Part shown: positions 8,300 to 16,907 of the stretch, one piece after another | Layout: each line of letters starts with the position of its first letter | How positions within the stretch are numbered: the stretch's first letter is position 1 | NCBI GenBank assembly: GCA_903899825.1 | Contig: CAIUKU010000132.1 | Span: forward strand, 1-39,285 | Direction of reading: 5' to 3' | Source of the DNA: an uncultured Bacteroidales bacterium | Lineage (GTDB): Bacteria; Bacteroidota; Bacteroidia; Bacteroidales; JACABE01 | DNA length: 39,285 bases | Notes under the pieces: model-generated | Told to the model about the DNA's origin: nothing | The model's database searches: none | The model's input: only the letters and a program-made list of their open reading frames with translations | Position numbers and translations under genes: made by a program

Positions 8300-8977
8300 T
8301 TACTTCATTGTAACCTTCATGCGGATATCAACCAAAGGACGGTTATTTTTATCGCAGGCCACTGCCGCAATTTTATCCAGGACTTCCCATCCGCTGATGA
8401 TTTCCCCGAAAACAGTGTAATTATCATCGAGATGTGGTGTGCCTCCAATGGTAGTATAGGCTTTGATTTGTTCGGGACTGAAAGTTTTACCCGATTGTTT
8501 GGCAAACATATTCAATTCTTCCAATTTCCATACTTTTCCCTGAACTATATAAAACTGAGAACCGGAGGAAGCTTTGGCCGGATTAACCTGATCACCTTCG
8601 CGGGCAGCCGCCAGCGCTCCTTTTTTATGAAAAAGTGATTTGCGAAACTCAGCAGGAATGGTATAGGAAGGGCCCCCATTTCCAAGCATACTTCCTGCAA
8701 TTGCATGTTTGGAATCAGGATCACCGCCCTGTATCATAAATGCTTTTATTACCCTGTGAAACAAAGTTGAATCCAGGTATTTTTCATTTACCAGTTTAAT
8801 AAAATTATCACGGTGCAAAGGGGTTTCGTTATATAATTTGAGGAGAATATCGCCCATTGCTGTTTGAATTAAAACTTTTTTTGTTCCCGGAGCCTTGGTT
8901 TTTTGAGCCTGACATACATTGTCTATCTGAAAGAAAAAGATAGCCGTTAGGAAGAATGTTAAAAATATTTTTTTCAT
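8300..8977 (-). CDS. Exported cyclophilin-type peptidyl-prolyl isomerase
   Basis: This 225-aa protein is a cyclophilin that speeds cis-trans isomerisation at proline during folding outside the cytoplasm. A signal peptide covers residues 1-24 (Lys-Lys then a Phe/Leu core, cut near CQAQ). The catalytic segment FHRVIKAFMIQGGD holds the Arg, Phe, Met and Gln of the active site, and GSQFYI and LDDNYTVFGEI complete it. The Trp and His of human cyclophilin A near the last motif are His and Tyr here, as in many bacterial forms. It has a typical bacterial insert of about 20 residues (WKLEELNMFAKQSG). Its 5' end faces the divergent lipoprotein gene at 9063. Confidence 0.93.
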   Translation of the reverse strand: MKKIFLTFFLTAIFFFQIDNVCQAQKTKAPGTKKVLIQTAMGDILLKLYNETPLHRDNFIKLVNEKYLDSTLFHRVIKAFMIQGGDPDSKHAIAGSMLGNGGPSYTIPAEFRKSLFHKKGALAAAREGDQVNPAKASSGSQFYIVQGKVWKLEELNMFAKQSGKTFSPEQIKAYTTIGGTPHLDDNYTVFGEIISGWEVLDKIAAVACDKNNRPLVDIRMKVTMK

Positions 8978-8980
8978 GAT

Positions 8981-9014
8981 TTTGCGATTATTAGTAAAAA
9001 AATATGTAGGTTTG
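8981..9014 (+). promoter_or_regulatory. Bacteroidota promoter for the lipoprotein gene at 9063
   Basis: TTTG (8981-8984), 22 nt, then TAGGTTTG (9007-9014), an exact -7 match. Predicted start of transcription is near 9021, giving a leader of about 40 nt. Confidence 0.62.
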
Positions 9015-9062
9015 CTGAATAATTATATGACAACGCAATATTAATAAAATATCAGTAAAAAG

Positions 9063-9437
9063 ATGAAAAATTTTTCAAAAAATTTACTTTTTATTCTCCT
9101 TTTCGCTATAGCATTGATGTTAACTAACACATCCTGTAAGGATGAAACAGATTGTAAAATGGAAATTATTGCTAAACTTGATAGCGATACCACTGTTCTT
9201 ATTCCTTTTGCAAGGGTAAATATTGATCAGGGGGACATTCATATTGTGGGTGCAACGGATGCTAATGGGAAATATGAGCATACCCGTGCACTGGAAGCAA
9301 TTCTTAATGTTAAAGTTACTGATAGTATTGTTATAGATTCTACAGCAATACCTCCAACCTATCTACTTCGTATTGGAGAAGGAACCATAAGACTTAAACC
9401 GGGAGAAACCGTTCGCAAAACCATTTTTGTGAAATAA
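9063..9437 (+). CDS. Small lipoprotein, carboxypeptidase-regulatory-like domain
   Basis: A 124-aa protein with a lipoprotein signal peptide: basic start, hydrophobic core, then TNTSC with the lipidated Cys25. The mature part reads as a single beta-sandwich domain (PFARVNI...GATDANGKYEHT...LNVKVT), recalling the carboxypeptidase regulatory-like domains common on Bacteroidota surface proteins; this assignment is by appearance only. It is a single-gene unit, divergent from the cyclophilin gene and convergent with the membrane protein gene. Function unknown. Confidence 0.75.
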   Translation: MKNFSKNLLFILLFAIALMLTNTSCKDETDCKMEIIAKLDSDTTVLIPFARVNIDQGDIHIVGATDANGKYEHTRALEAILNVKVTDSIVIDSTAIPPTYLLRIGEGTIRLKPGETVRKTIFVK

Positions 9438-9471
9438 AATCAATGCTAAGAGACAATGTGATTTGTTAAAT

Positions 9472-10494
9472 TCACTGTTGTTTTTTTGAATCATCATCTT
9501 TCAATTCAATTATATCCTCATCCTGAAGATTACTTATAATCATATTATATACTTGTTTACGCCTTTTATTGATGTTTCTTATTCCAATGTAGCTCAGCGT
9601 TAGAATCATAATGACAATGATTATCAGAATAACATATAATCCGGTAGTGTTTTCTGTTTCAGTTCCAAAACGAATCCCTTTTCCCAGGATAGTACGAAAT
9701 AAAGCTATAAATATTACAAAAAAAGAAATAAAAGGCCATGAAAAATTATGAAGTGGTGGATCATCTTCTACGTTGGGAATCATAATTGAATCGAACCTAA
9801 AATAAGCCGGTAGCAATAATATCAACATAGAAACATTCATAAGTATTTCGTGCACGGGAATTTTCGGAAGGTAAATAACCATCAAAATTAAACTACCAAG
9901 CAGCCAGGGAATAAAGATCTGATTTTTAATAAATCTGGCCCTGTTTTTACTGTTTATAAGTGTAAATGAATTGGCAGAAGTTATCATCGGAAAAACAGAA
10001 TAGTTGCCAATGATCAGCAAAACAACAATTGCAGCAACAACTACCAGGATTTTTATTTCCATACCCAGGTACAACCAATCGATTATTAAATTTGAACCAT
10101 AGAGTAAGAAAATAGACCCAACGGCAAAAGATCCGATAACTCTGTTTACAAAGTGCAAAGCGCCCCATAGAAAGAATAATTTAAGAATACCTTCTGTATT
10201 AGAAAACCTACGGTAGAGCATAATGAAAACGAAAGACATAAAAATAGAAATCAGGGGTCCTGCTGCAAAAATAGTCAACGCAGAATCTGAATACCAGAAT
10301 CTTGAATTGTCGGGAGTTAGGAACTTAATTTCGTTATAAAATAAAATGACCCTGATAAAATATTGACCGGCAATAAATGCAGTAATAAATTGATATACAA
10401 AATAAACAAACAGAAAAGCAAGAATATAAACAAGCGTTGAATCAAGTGCTATTAATCTGAAAATTCTTTTCTTTTCTTTCTTTTTTATAGACAT
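9472..10494 (-). CDS. Multi-pass inner-membrane protein, unknown function
   Basis: I do not recognise a family. The 340-aa protein has a Lys/Arg-rich start, about eight hydrophobic helices (near 15-48, 70-92, 102-130, 145-165, 188-210, 212-228, 248-268, 280-303) and a charged cytoplasmic C-terminal tail rich in Asp, Glu and Lys. No zinc-protease HExxH, nucleotide-binding or transporter signature was seen. It has its own well-matched promoter and no co-directional partner within 150 bp, so context gives no functional clue. Confidence 0.7.
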   Translation of the reverse strand: MSIKKKEKKRIFRLIALDSTLVYILAFLFVYFVYQFITAFIAGQYFIRVILFYNEIKFLTPDNSRFWYSDSALTIFAAGPLISIFMSFVFIMLYRRFSNTEGILKLFFLWGALHFVNRVIGSFAVGSIFLLYGSNLIIDWLYLGMEIKILVVVAAIVVLLIIGNYSVFPMITSANSFTLINSKNRARFIKNQIFIPWLLGSLILMVIYLPKIPVHEILMNVSMLILLLPAYFRFDSIMIPNVEDDPPLHNFSWPFISFFVIFIALFRTILGKGIRFGTETENTTGLYVILIIIVIMILTLSYIGIRNINKRRKQVYNMIISNLQDEDIIELKDDDSKKQQ

Positions 10495-10516
10495 TGCTGT
10501 GATGTTTTTCTTTTTA

Positions 10517-10548
10517 CAAATGTATATTATTATATAAGATTAAACAAA
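10517..10548 (-). promoter_or_regulatory. Bacteroidota promoter for the membrane protein gene
   Basis: On the minus strand TTTG (10545-10548), 20 nt, TACATTTG (10517-10524): both elements match exactly. The -7 box ends 22 nt before the ATG at 10494, so the leader is short. Confidence 0.7.
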
Positions 10549-10653
10549 AACTTAATTAATAATCCCGTCGCTCTTAAATACGCTGTATAGGAGCGGATAT
10601 TTAGATGACATACGGTATAAATATTAATTAATAAGGAGCAGTAAGCTGTTAAC

Positions 10654-12348
10654 TTATTTGCTTACAAATTGCTTTGCATAATATTTTGCAGTCAGTTTTT
10701 CGCCACAGGCTTGTTCAATCATATCGTTCCAGTACAAGGTTTTACCAGGTTTAAATACTTTTTCATCAAAGTATTTCCCTATTTCAGGATTGCCGACAAA
10801 ACTCTGAGATTTCATATCACTTTGCTTTAAAACTTTTTCAGTTAGGTAATAACTGAATTGTGATGCCAGTAATTCTCCCAGCAAGTAATTATGATAATAA
10901 CAAGGGAAAGTAGCGATGTGAATTTTTGAAGCCCAGTCAGGTGCATTTCTGTCGCTTGGTTTTTTAATCATCTGGTATTTTTCTACCAAATCCCACCATA
11001 ATTTATTTAAATCCTGATCAGGTTTTGCATACATGCCTTTTTCGAAACGATACATAACCTGCGCCCAACGGCTGAAAACCATTTGCTCGAGTCGAAGTGT
11101 TTTGTAACAGTCTTCGGCAATCTTTGCTTTTTCAGCATCGCTGATACCCAGCATGGTTTTTATCCATTCAGGATTGCTGGATAATCTTCCAAAAATCATG
11201 GCGATGGCTTCTGTTGTGAACGTATGAGCAGGCTCACGCAATGAATATGGTAAACTCCTGTCAATAAATTTATCGTAAACAGCATGTCCGTATTCATGCA
11301 ACATGGTTCCCATCCATTGCTGACTGGGTTTAATATTGCACAATACCCTTACATCACCTTCGTTGTCAATATCAGTACAGAATGCATGTTGGTTTTTACC
11401 CGGTTTTTCATACAAATCGCTGTTTTTTAATATATCATCCATAGGTAAACCAATCCCGGTAAAATAATCTGAAGTTAATTTTTCGAGATTTGATGTTGCA
11501 TAATATTTATCCAGATCAACTTTATACAATTTCGGAGCTTCCTGGAAAAAGCGGTTCTGATAATGCCAGGGCATGAGATCGGCCTTATTGATTTTATATC
11601 TTTTTGCAAAATAATCATCCATTTCGCTTTTTAATTCAACAAAAGTGCCTCTGGTTAAACTGTCTAACTCATCGAACAATTTTTCAATTTCTATTGGATC
11701 CTGTTCGCTTAATTGCAAACTCATGGTATGATAATTCTCAAACCCAAGTTCTTTGGCAATCTCATTGCGCATTTTAACGAGTTTGATAATATCTTCACTT
11801 ACAAGACTGCCTATGTTTTTGTGTGTGGTCCAGCACTCTTTCAATTCATCTGAATTGACGGAAGTTTTAAGAACTTCCTCTATCATATTGTCTGATAATT
11901 TTTTGCCTTTTACTTCAGCCCTGAAGTTGGAAAATTTCTTTTCAATACCGGATTGAAGTTTAATGACTGCATTTAACTTAGCCGTATCTACTGCTGCACT
12001 TAAATATGCATTGTACAATACCGTTAACTGGCGGTTGAGTAATTTATCTTTGATCTGGCCGGATGCCTTGATGGCTTTTAAAGTTGCAAAGGAGGCCGGA
12101 TTGGCATAAACACTGGTAAGTTTTATTGACAAGTCTTCTGTTTTTGCATAATCTTCTTCTTTTCCGCTTATGGCAGCATTCCAGGAAGCCAGGTTTACTT
12201 CTTTGCTGAGATTTACCGTCAGGGAATCATGTTTTTTAATAAAATCAATCAGTTGTGCTTCCATGTTTTCTTTGCTTGTGGTTTTACATCCTATTGTAAT
12301 GGATAAGCTAACAATTACAAGAATAAAAAAGTTTATTTTGGCTTTCAT
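10654..12348 (-). CDS. M2-type (peptidyl-dipeptidase A-like) zinc metallopeptidase, lipoprotein
   Basis: This 564-aa protein has the gluzincin signature HEYGHAVYD (zinc ligands and catalytic Glu) and a third ligand Glu in FTTEAIAMIFGRL about 25 residues later, the pattern of M2/M3 metallopeptidases. Overall sequence looks most like bacterial M2 (ACE-like) proteins, mainly helical with a deep cleft for short peptides. A lipobox (ITIGC) places it on a membrane facing the periplasm or outside. I start it at 12348; an ATG at 12372 would add eight residues in front of an already complete lipoprotein signal. It follows mreD by 26 nt and is probably cotranscribed with mreC-mreD. The link to cell-shape genes is positional; no functional tie is known to me. 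Confidence 0.85.
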   Translation of the reverse strand: MKAKINFFILVIVSLSITIGCKTTSKENMEAQLIDFIKKHDSLTVNLSKEVNLASWNAAISGKEEDYAKTEDLSIKLTSVYANPASFATLKAIKASGQIKDKLLNRQLTVLYNAYLSAAVDTAKLNAVIKLQSGIEKKFSNFRAEVKGKKLSDNMIEEVLKTSVNSDELKECWTTHKNIGSLVSEDIIKLVKMRNEIAKELGFENYHTMSLQLSEQDPIEIEKLFDELDSLTRGTFVELKSEMDDYFAKRYKINKADLMPWHYQNRFFQEAPKLYKVDLDKYYATSNLEKLTSDYFTGIGLPMDDILKNSDLYEKPGKNQHAFCTDIDNEGDVRVLCNIKPSQQWMGTMLHEYGHAVYDKFIDRSLPYSLREPAHTFTTEAIAMIFGRLSSNPEWIKTMLGISDAEKAKIAEDCYKTLRLEQMVFSRWAQVMYRFEKGMYAKPDQDLNKLWWDLVEKYQMIKKPSDRNAPDWASKIHIATFPCYYHNYLLGELLASQFSYYLTEKVLKQSDMKSQSFVGNPEIGKYFDEKVFKPGKTLYWNDMIEQACGEKLTAKYYAKQFVSK

Positions 12349-12374
12349 ATTTAATTGAATTAGGGAATACATAA

Positions 12375-12884
12375 TTATTTTTTTCTATAAAAAAGATATT
12401 GACCAATAATAATAAAAAGTACAGTGGATAAGGTACTTAGGATAACTCTGGCGAAAGTATAAAAAAATTCGTAAAAACTAAAAACTTCGAGATAGAAAAA
12501 TACAAGGTGATGAAGGAAAACAAGTATCAGGGCATATTTTAAAAACCATTCAATGCCCAGGTCATTGATACCGGGTGAGATTCCAATTTCATAGTCTTTG
12601 GAAGAAAATACCATACGGAGGATACCCGGACGGCAAAATGCCATAAAAACAGAAGCTGCTGTATGCATTCCCATCGTATCGGAAAACAAATCGACACCAA
12701 ACCCTAGTAAAAATGCAGAAATAAGCAATAACCATGGCGGTGTTTCAAAAGGAATCAATAAAATGAATAATACGTAAATATAAGGATTGATATAACCTCT
12801 AATCTGTACATTGTCAAATACCAACACCTGCAATAGTATCAGCAAAATGAAACGGATTATATTTCTGAAATAGAGATTATTCAT
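12375..12884 (-). CDS. mreD: Rod shape-determining protein MreD
   Basis: A 169-aa membrane protein with about five hydrophobic helices and the MreD pattern: early N-P-Y-I-Y-V-L-F segment, then LLISAFLLGFGVDLFSDTMGMHTAAS, where GxxxDLxxxxxxGxHA is the family hallmark. MreD is an inner-membrane part of the elongasome and links MreC with the MreB/RodA/PBP2 machine. It overlaps the end of mreC by 8 bp, so translation is probably coupled. Length is typical. Confidence 0.9.
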   Translation of the reverse strand: MNNLYFRNIIRFILLILLQVLVFDNVQIRGYINPYIYVLFILLIPFETPPWLLLISAFLLGFGVDLFSDTMGMHTAASVFMAFCRPGILRMVFSSKDYEIGISPGINDLGIEWFLKYALILVFLHHLVFFYLEVFSFYEFFYTFARVILSTLSTVLFIIIGQYLFYRKK

Positions 12885-13704
12885 GTTGAAATTCTTTTAG
12901 TTTCAACTGTTCGTCTTTGAACATGTTTTTAACAACATATACATAATCCAGTTTGTTAAAATCACATGAAAAGTTGATCTTGATTTTATAAAAATTATCT
13001 CCCGGAGTTAGATTGTACTCTGCTATAGTACCTATCATTATCCCTTCGGGGAAATCCAGCGAAAAACCACTGGTGATAACGGTATCGCCTGTCCTGAAAC
13101 GGATGTGAGAGGGGATATCGGTAAGGCTGCCCCTCTTATAGCTTCCTCCTTCCCATGTGACTGAACCTGCAGCATTGGTTTTTTTAAGTTTTGCACTTAT
13201 TTTTGCTTCAGCATGCAGCAACGACATCACTGAACTGAAATTTCCGGAAACCCCGTTGATAATTCCTACTATTCCGTTAGAGCTTACAACCGCCATATTG
13301 TTTCTGACTCCCTGATTGTAGCCTTTATTCAACATTAAATAATTGTTTCGCTTACCCGTAGAGTTGCTGATTACCTTGGCATCGATATAATTGTATTGTT
13401 GTTTGTATAAAGTATCATGAATTACAATTTCTTTGGTTGTAAATTTCACATACGATTTTTCGATCATTGCACGCAAACTTGCATTTTCCCCGGCCAGGAT
13501 ACGGTTGTTTTGTTTGAGATAGAGGTAATCAAATACATCGTTGTACGATTGATAAACGTTTCCTGTTAACTGATTGGCAGTGTTCAGCATGCGGGCGCCC
13601 TGATAATAGCTGTTATTGGCAATCATGATAAAAGCCATCATTTCGAGCAGTACAAATAAAAAGAAGAAATAGTTTTTTATCAGAAACGCAAAAAGCTGTC
13701 GCAT
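12877..13704 (-). CDS. mreC: Rod shape-determining protein MreC
   Basis: A 275-aa bitopic protein: N-terminal membrane helix (about residues 10-30), a coiled-coil stretch (about 55-85), then the two beta-barrel MreC core (residues 105-270) with YLMLNKGYNQGVRNNMAVVSSNGIVGII and the later GDTVITSGFSLDFPEGIMIG. It acts in the periplasm as the scaffold of the lateral wall-synthesis complex and activates PBP2. It heads a probable operon with mreD and an M2 peptidase. mreB, mrdA and rodA, often next to these genes in Bacteroidota, are not in the window. Confidence 0.93.
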   Translation of the reverse strand: MRQLFAFLIKNYFFFLFVLLEMMAFIMIANNSYYQGARMLNTANQLTGNVYQSYNDVFDYLYLKQNNRILAGENASLRAMIEKSYVKFTTKEIVIHDTLYKQQYNYIDAKVISNSTGKRNNYLMLNKGYNQGVRNNMAVVSSNGIVGIINGVSGNFSSVMSLLHAEAKISAKLKKTNAAGSVTWEGGSYKRGSLTDIPSHIRFRTGDTVITSGFSLDFPEGIMIGTIAEYNLTPGDNFYKIKINFSCDFNKLDYVYVVKNMFKDEQLKLKEFQHE

Positions 13705-13735
13705 TTAATTTTGAGTATTGGTCAATTCTTGTTGG

Positions 13736-13743
13736 CAAAGTTA
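13736..13743 (-). promoter_or_regulatory. mreC: Candidate -7 element for mreC
   Basis: TAACTTTG on the minus strand matches TAnnTTTG, 31 nt before the ATG. A TTTA at 13766-13769 (22 nt away) could be the -33 element. This suggests that mreC-mreD-peptidase is transcribed without mreB. Confidence 0.5.
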
Positions 13744-13745
13744 AT

Positions 13746-13784
13746 AAATTAGGAATTAAAAATTATAAATTAGGAATTAAAAAT
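13746..13784. repeat. Two tandem copies of an 18-bp AT-rich sequence
   Basis: AAATTAGGAATTAAAAAT occurs at 13746-13763 and again exactly at 13767-13784, a 21-bp period, in the intergenic space upstream of mreC. It overlaps where the -33 element would be. Confidence 0.85.
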
Positions 13785-13950
13785 ACACTCATTTGTTGTG
13801 CTGACGAAGTAAACATTTCAAAATAAAATAAAATGCATTTTTCCTATAAGGAGAATAATATATTTAAGAAAAGGAGTATAACCAAAATTGCTATTTAGAA
13901 ATTGAGCAATCAATTATGTTTTTTGAAAATTAAACGATGGCAAAACATAT

Positions 13951-13973
13951 AAAATAGATTTTAAATCTATTTT
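13951..13973. terminator. Perfect AT-rich palindrome behind the PNP gene
   Basis: AAAATAGATTT (13951-13961) and AAATCTATTTT (13963-13973) are exact reverse complements around one central base. It lies 11 bp past the stop of the minus-strand PNP gene and could end the lpxK-PNP transcript, though the stem is almost all A-T and so weak. A protein-binding palindrome is an alternative. Confidence 0.45.
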
Positions 13974-13984
13974 AAATCAGCATT

Positions 13985-14803
13985 TTATAAATTTATTGTC
14001 GCAATTAATTCTTTAATGACCTGTGTCATTTTAGGTTCAGTAGCTTTGGCAGCTTTAATCACTTCCTGATGAGAGATTTCCATAATCTTACCTTCTACGC
14101 CTAAATCAGTGATTACTGATACGGCAAAACAAGGGATATCCATCTGGCGGGCAACAATAACTTCAGGAACCGTTGACATTCCAACAGCATCACCGCCTAA
14201 AATTCTGTAAAGTTTGTATTCGGCAGGTGTTTCATAGGTGGGACCAGTAACAGCTACATAAACTCCGAGCTGATAATTTACATCGTGTTTTTTCGAAATT
14301 TCTATACCTTTTGCAATCAGTTCTTTATCATAAGGTATATGCATGTCAGGGAATCGGGGACCTAATTCATCGTAGTTTTTTCCCAATAACGGATTATCAC
14401 CCATCATATTAATATGGTCGGTAATAATCATCATATCGCCGATTTTAAAATCAGGATTCATTCCACCGCTTGCATTTGAAAGTATCAATAATTTAATCCC
14501 CAGCATTTTCAAAACACGAATAGGGAAAGTTACTTCTTTCATGGTATAGCCTTCGTAATAATGGAAACGACCCTGCATGGCAACCACTTTTTTATTGCCT
14601 AAAATGCCGAAAATTAATTGTCCGCTGTGACCTTCAACTGTAGAAACAGGGAAATTCGGAATAGATTTATAAGGAATGGTAAATTGAATGTCAATTTCAC
14701 TGCTGAGGTTTCCTAATCCTGTACCTAAAATAATGCCTATTTCGGGTGCAAAATCAATCTGTTTTTGAATATAATCAGTGGTTTGTTTTATTTTTTCTAA
14801 CAT
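13985..14803 (-). CDS. Purine nucleoside phosphorylase (trimeric, PunA type)
   Basis: This 272-aa enzyme splits purine nucleosides with phosphate to free base and (deoxy)ribose-1-phosphate in salvage. Family motifs appear in order: GIILGTGLGNL, VEGHSGQLIFG, MQGRFHYYEGY, SNASGGMNP (phosphate/ribose site), TYETPAEY with the base-binding Glu195, and GMSTVPEVIVA. The base-contact residue that is Asn243 in human PNP is Asp233 here (VITDLG), which may widen specificity to adenosine. The gene overlaps the end of lpxK by 29 bp, so the two are one operon. Length is normal for trimeric PNP. Confidence 0.93.
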   Translation of the reverse strand: MLEKIKQTTDYIQKQIDFAPEIGIILGTGLGNLSSEIDIQFTIPYKSIPNFPVSTVEGHSGQLIFGILGNKKVVAMQGRFHYYEGYTMKEVTFPIRVLKMLGIKLLILSNASGGMNPDFKIGDMMIITDHINMMGDNPLLGKNYDELGPRFPDMHIPYDKELIAKGIEISKKHDVNYQLGVYVAVTGPTYETPAEYKLYRILGGDAVGMSTVPEVIVARQMDIPCFAVSVITDLGVEGKIMEISHQEVIKAAKATEPKMTQVIKELIATINL

Positions 14804-15839
14804 AGTTTAGTATTTGTTTATCAAACTTATCTTTGTCTTTTTTATGGAATTTTACTTCAATAGGAAGGAAAAAGAGCGGCAAATTTACAAAAAAATTCAT
14901 TAAAGGAGTGTCTTTTATTCTCATGGCATCTTTTTCTGTAGTAACCATAATCTTGTTTTTTGAAAAAATACTTTCGAACATATCCTTTATTTTCAGCATA
15001 TCTTTGGCCTGATACTGGTAATGGTCTTTAAATTTTATAGTTTCAACCGTATCGGCAAAAGTTTTTAACTGATCTTCGAGAGGATAAGGATTGGCAATGC
15101 CTGCAAACATGAGAATGGTTGAAAATTTACCGGTCGCTATGTTTTTCGAAAAAGCATTCATTGGAATTAGATTTCCATAATCAATATAAGAGTAATATAC
15201 ATTTTGTCCGGATCGGATTTTCATTTCTTCTTCCATTGTTTTACAGGTGATGGGAGAAAGTACGCGTGGGCATTTCGTTACTACGATAATATCTGCACGT
15301 TTCATTCCATTTCTTGGTTCGCGCAGACTTCCGCTGGGAAGCAAATAATCATGAGAAAAAGCTTTGTAATAGTCTGTTAATAATATAGACAGTCCGGGCT
15401 TTACATATCTGTGCTGAAAAGCATCGTCCAATAATACAACATCTGTATTTGGTTGATGTGCTATTATTTTTGAAATACCGCTTACTCTTTTTTCATCTAA
15501 GGCAACACAAATATCAGGAAACTTTTTTCTGTATTGTAATGGTTCATCGCCTGCTGTTTCTGCGGTTGATGTTTCGTCAACCAACAAAAAGCCTTTGGTT
15601 TTTCTGCCATAACCACGACTCAATGTAGCTGTAACATACTCTTTGTGTAATAACCTGATTAAGTATTCGATATGAGGTGTTTTGCCGGTACCTCCAACAC
15701 TCAGATTTCCAACAGAAATCACAGGAATAGCAAACGAAACTTGTTTAATGATTTTGAAATCAAACATTTTGTTCCTCAAAAAAACAATGAGCCCATAAAG
15801 TAAAGCAAAAGGAAATAAAAACAATCCGGTAATATTCAT
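14775..15839 (-). CDS. lpxK: Tetraacyldisaccharide 4'-kinase
   Basis: This 354-aa inner-membrane kinase phosphorylates the 4' position of the lipid A disaccharide with ATP, the sixth step of lipid A synthesis. It has a hydrophobic N-terminal helix (residues 3-20), the Walker A loop GNLSVGGTGKT (44-54), then SRGYGRKTKG, VVLLDDAFQHR (the family D-D-x-F-Q-H motif) and GSLREP. A lipid A kinase implies an outer membrane with LPS or lipooligosaccharide. It is divergent from pdxJ. I could not find a good -7 element for it in the 169-bp gap. Confidence 0.96.
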   Translation of the reverse strand: MNITGLFLFPFALLYGLIVFLRNKMFDFKIIKQVSFAIPVISVGNLSVGGTGKTPHIEYLIRLLHKEYVTATLSRGYGRKTKGFLLVDETSTAETAGDEPLQYRKKFPDICVALDEKRVSGISKIIAHQPNTDVVLLDDAFQHRYVKPGLSILLTDYYKAFSHDYLLPSGSLREPRNGMKRADIIVVTKCPRVLSPITCKTMEEEMKIRSGQNVYYSYIDYGNLIPMNAFSKNIATGKFSTILMFAGIANPYPLEDQLKTFADTVETIKFKDHYQYQAKDMLKIKDMFESIFSKNKIMVTTEKDAMRIKDTPLMNFFVNLPLFFLPIEVKFHKKDKDKFDKQILNYVRKNKTNH

Positions 15840-15959
15840 GCGATATCGAAAAGTTTGTTAATAAATTACTTTATACGTGATTGGCAGAGAAAAGTTCCGG
15901 TAAACAAGATTTGTGTTAAACATTGCAAGAAAAGTAATTTACATCATAAGAAACAAGAT

Positions 15960-15990
15960 TTTGCACTCTTGTTGTTTTTAAGTAATTTTG
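15960..15990 (+). promoter_or_regulatory. pdxJ: Bacteroidota promoter for pdxJ
   Basis: TTTG (15960-15963), 19 nt, TAATTTTG (15983-15990). Both elements and the spacing match the consensus exactly; the ATG follows 18 nt after the -7 box, so the leader is only about ten bases. Confidence 0.75.
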
Positions 15991-16008
15991 CAGTAAATAT
16001 ACAATAAA

Positions 16009-16725
16009 ATGACCAGATTAAGTGTAAATATCAATAAAATAGCAACCCTACGGAATGCAAGGGGCGGAAATGTTCCCGATTTATTAAAAGTTGCCCTGGA
16101 TTGCGAACGCTTCGGTGCTCAGGGGATTACAGTCCATCCACGTCCTGACCAGAGACACATTCGTTACAGTGATGTGAATGAACTAAAACCAATACTCACC
16201 ACAGAATTTAATATTGAAGGTTATCCCAACAAAGCGTTTATTGAGCTGGTTACTTCTGTAAAACCTACTCAGGTTACACTGGTTCCGGATCCTCCCGATG
16301 CACTGACCTCAAATGCAGGATGGAATACCATTGCAAATGAGATATTTCTGAAAGATGTGGTGGCTCAATTCCATTCCTATGGTATCAGGACTTCCATTTT
16401 TATTGAAACGGATCTGAAGATGATTGAAAATGCCAGCAAAACAGGCACTGACCGGATTGAATTGTATACAGAAAGTTATGCAAAAAACTATCCGCTTGAC
16501 AAGGATAAAGCCATTGCTCCTTTTATAGAAGCAGCCAATAAAGCCAATGAATGCGGTTTGGGCATCAATGCAGGTCATGATCTTGATTTGCATAACCTGA
16601 CTTATTTTACAAAAAATATTCCCGCTTTACTGGAAGTCTCCATTGGTCATGCGTTGATAAGTGATGCGCTGTATTTAGGATTGGAAAATACTATACAACT
16701 TTATTTAAGAGCCTTGAAATGTTAG
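16009..16725 (+). CDS. pdxJ: Pyridoxine 5'-phosphate synthase
   Basis: This 238-aa TIM-barrel enzyme joins 3-amino-1-hydroxyacetone phosphate with 1-deoxyxylulose 5-phosphate to give pyridoxine 5'-phosphate, the last ring-forming step of the DXP-dependent vitamin B6 route. Visible hallmarks are the start [18 protein letters not shown], the active-site HPRPDQRHI (residues 43-51), the Glu in EFNIEGYP, and [15 protein letters not shown] near the C-terminus with the catalytic His. Length is typical. Its presence says the cell makes B6 by PdxA/PdxJ and not by Pdx1/Pdx2. Confidence 0.97.
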   Translation: MTRLSVNINKIATLRNARGGNVPDLLKVALDCERFGAQGITVHPRPDQRHIRYSDVNELKPILTTEFNIEGYPNKAFIELVTSVKPTQVTLVPDPPDALTSNAGWNTIANEIFLKDVVAQFHSYGIRTSIFIETDLKMIENASKTGTDRIELYTESYAKNYPLDKDKAIAPFIEAANKANECGLGINAGHDLDLHNLTYFTKNIPALLEVSIGHALISDALYLGLENTIQLYLRALKC

Positions 16726-16761
16726 TTATTGGTTATTAGGTTATTAGGTTATTGGTTATTG
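16725..16761. repeat. Tandem GTTATT(A)G octamer repeat
   Basis: Five successive copies of GTTATTG or GTTATTAG begin on the last base of the pdxJ stop. The first 14 bases of a shorter copy recur at 1458-1471 and a similar GGTTATTGGTTG is found near 34984-34995, so this is a small dispersed intergenic motif. Further on (16778-16818) CACTTTAAGTA-type repeats follow. Confidence 0.8.
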
Positions 16762-16907
16762 TGTTATATTATTTTTCACTTTAAGTATTTTAGGCACTTT
16801 AAGTACTCTAAGTACTCAATTCAATTATGAACTTTCCATTCTTTATAACTTTATGAACTAAATTTTGTTATTTTTACAAATTATTTTTTTTAAAAACTTA
16901 CATAGGT

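Noticed and set aside
8252-8638. 128-codon plus-strand frame opposite the cyclophilin gene
   Set aside because: It lies antisense to a gene with clear cyclophilin motifs and a signal peptide; its own product shows no family feature.
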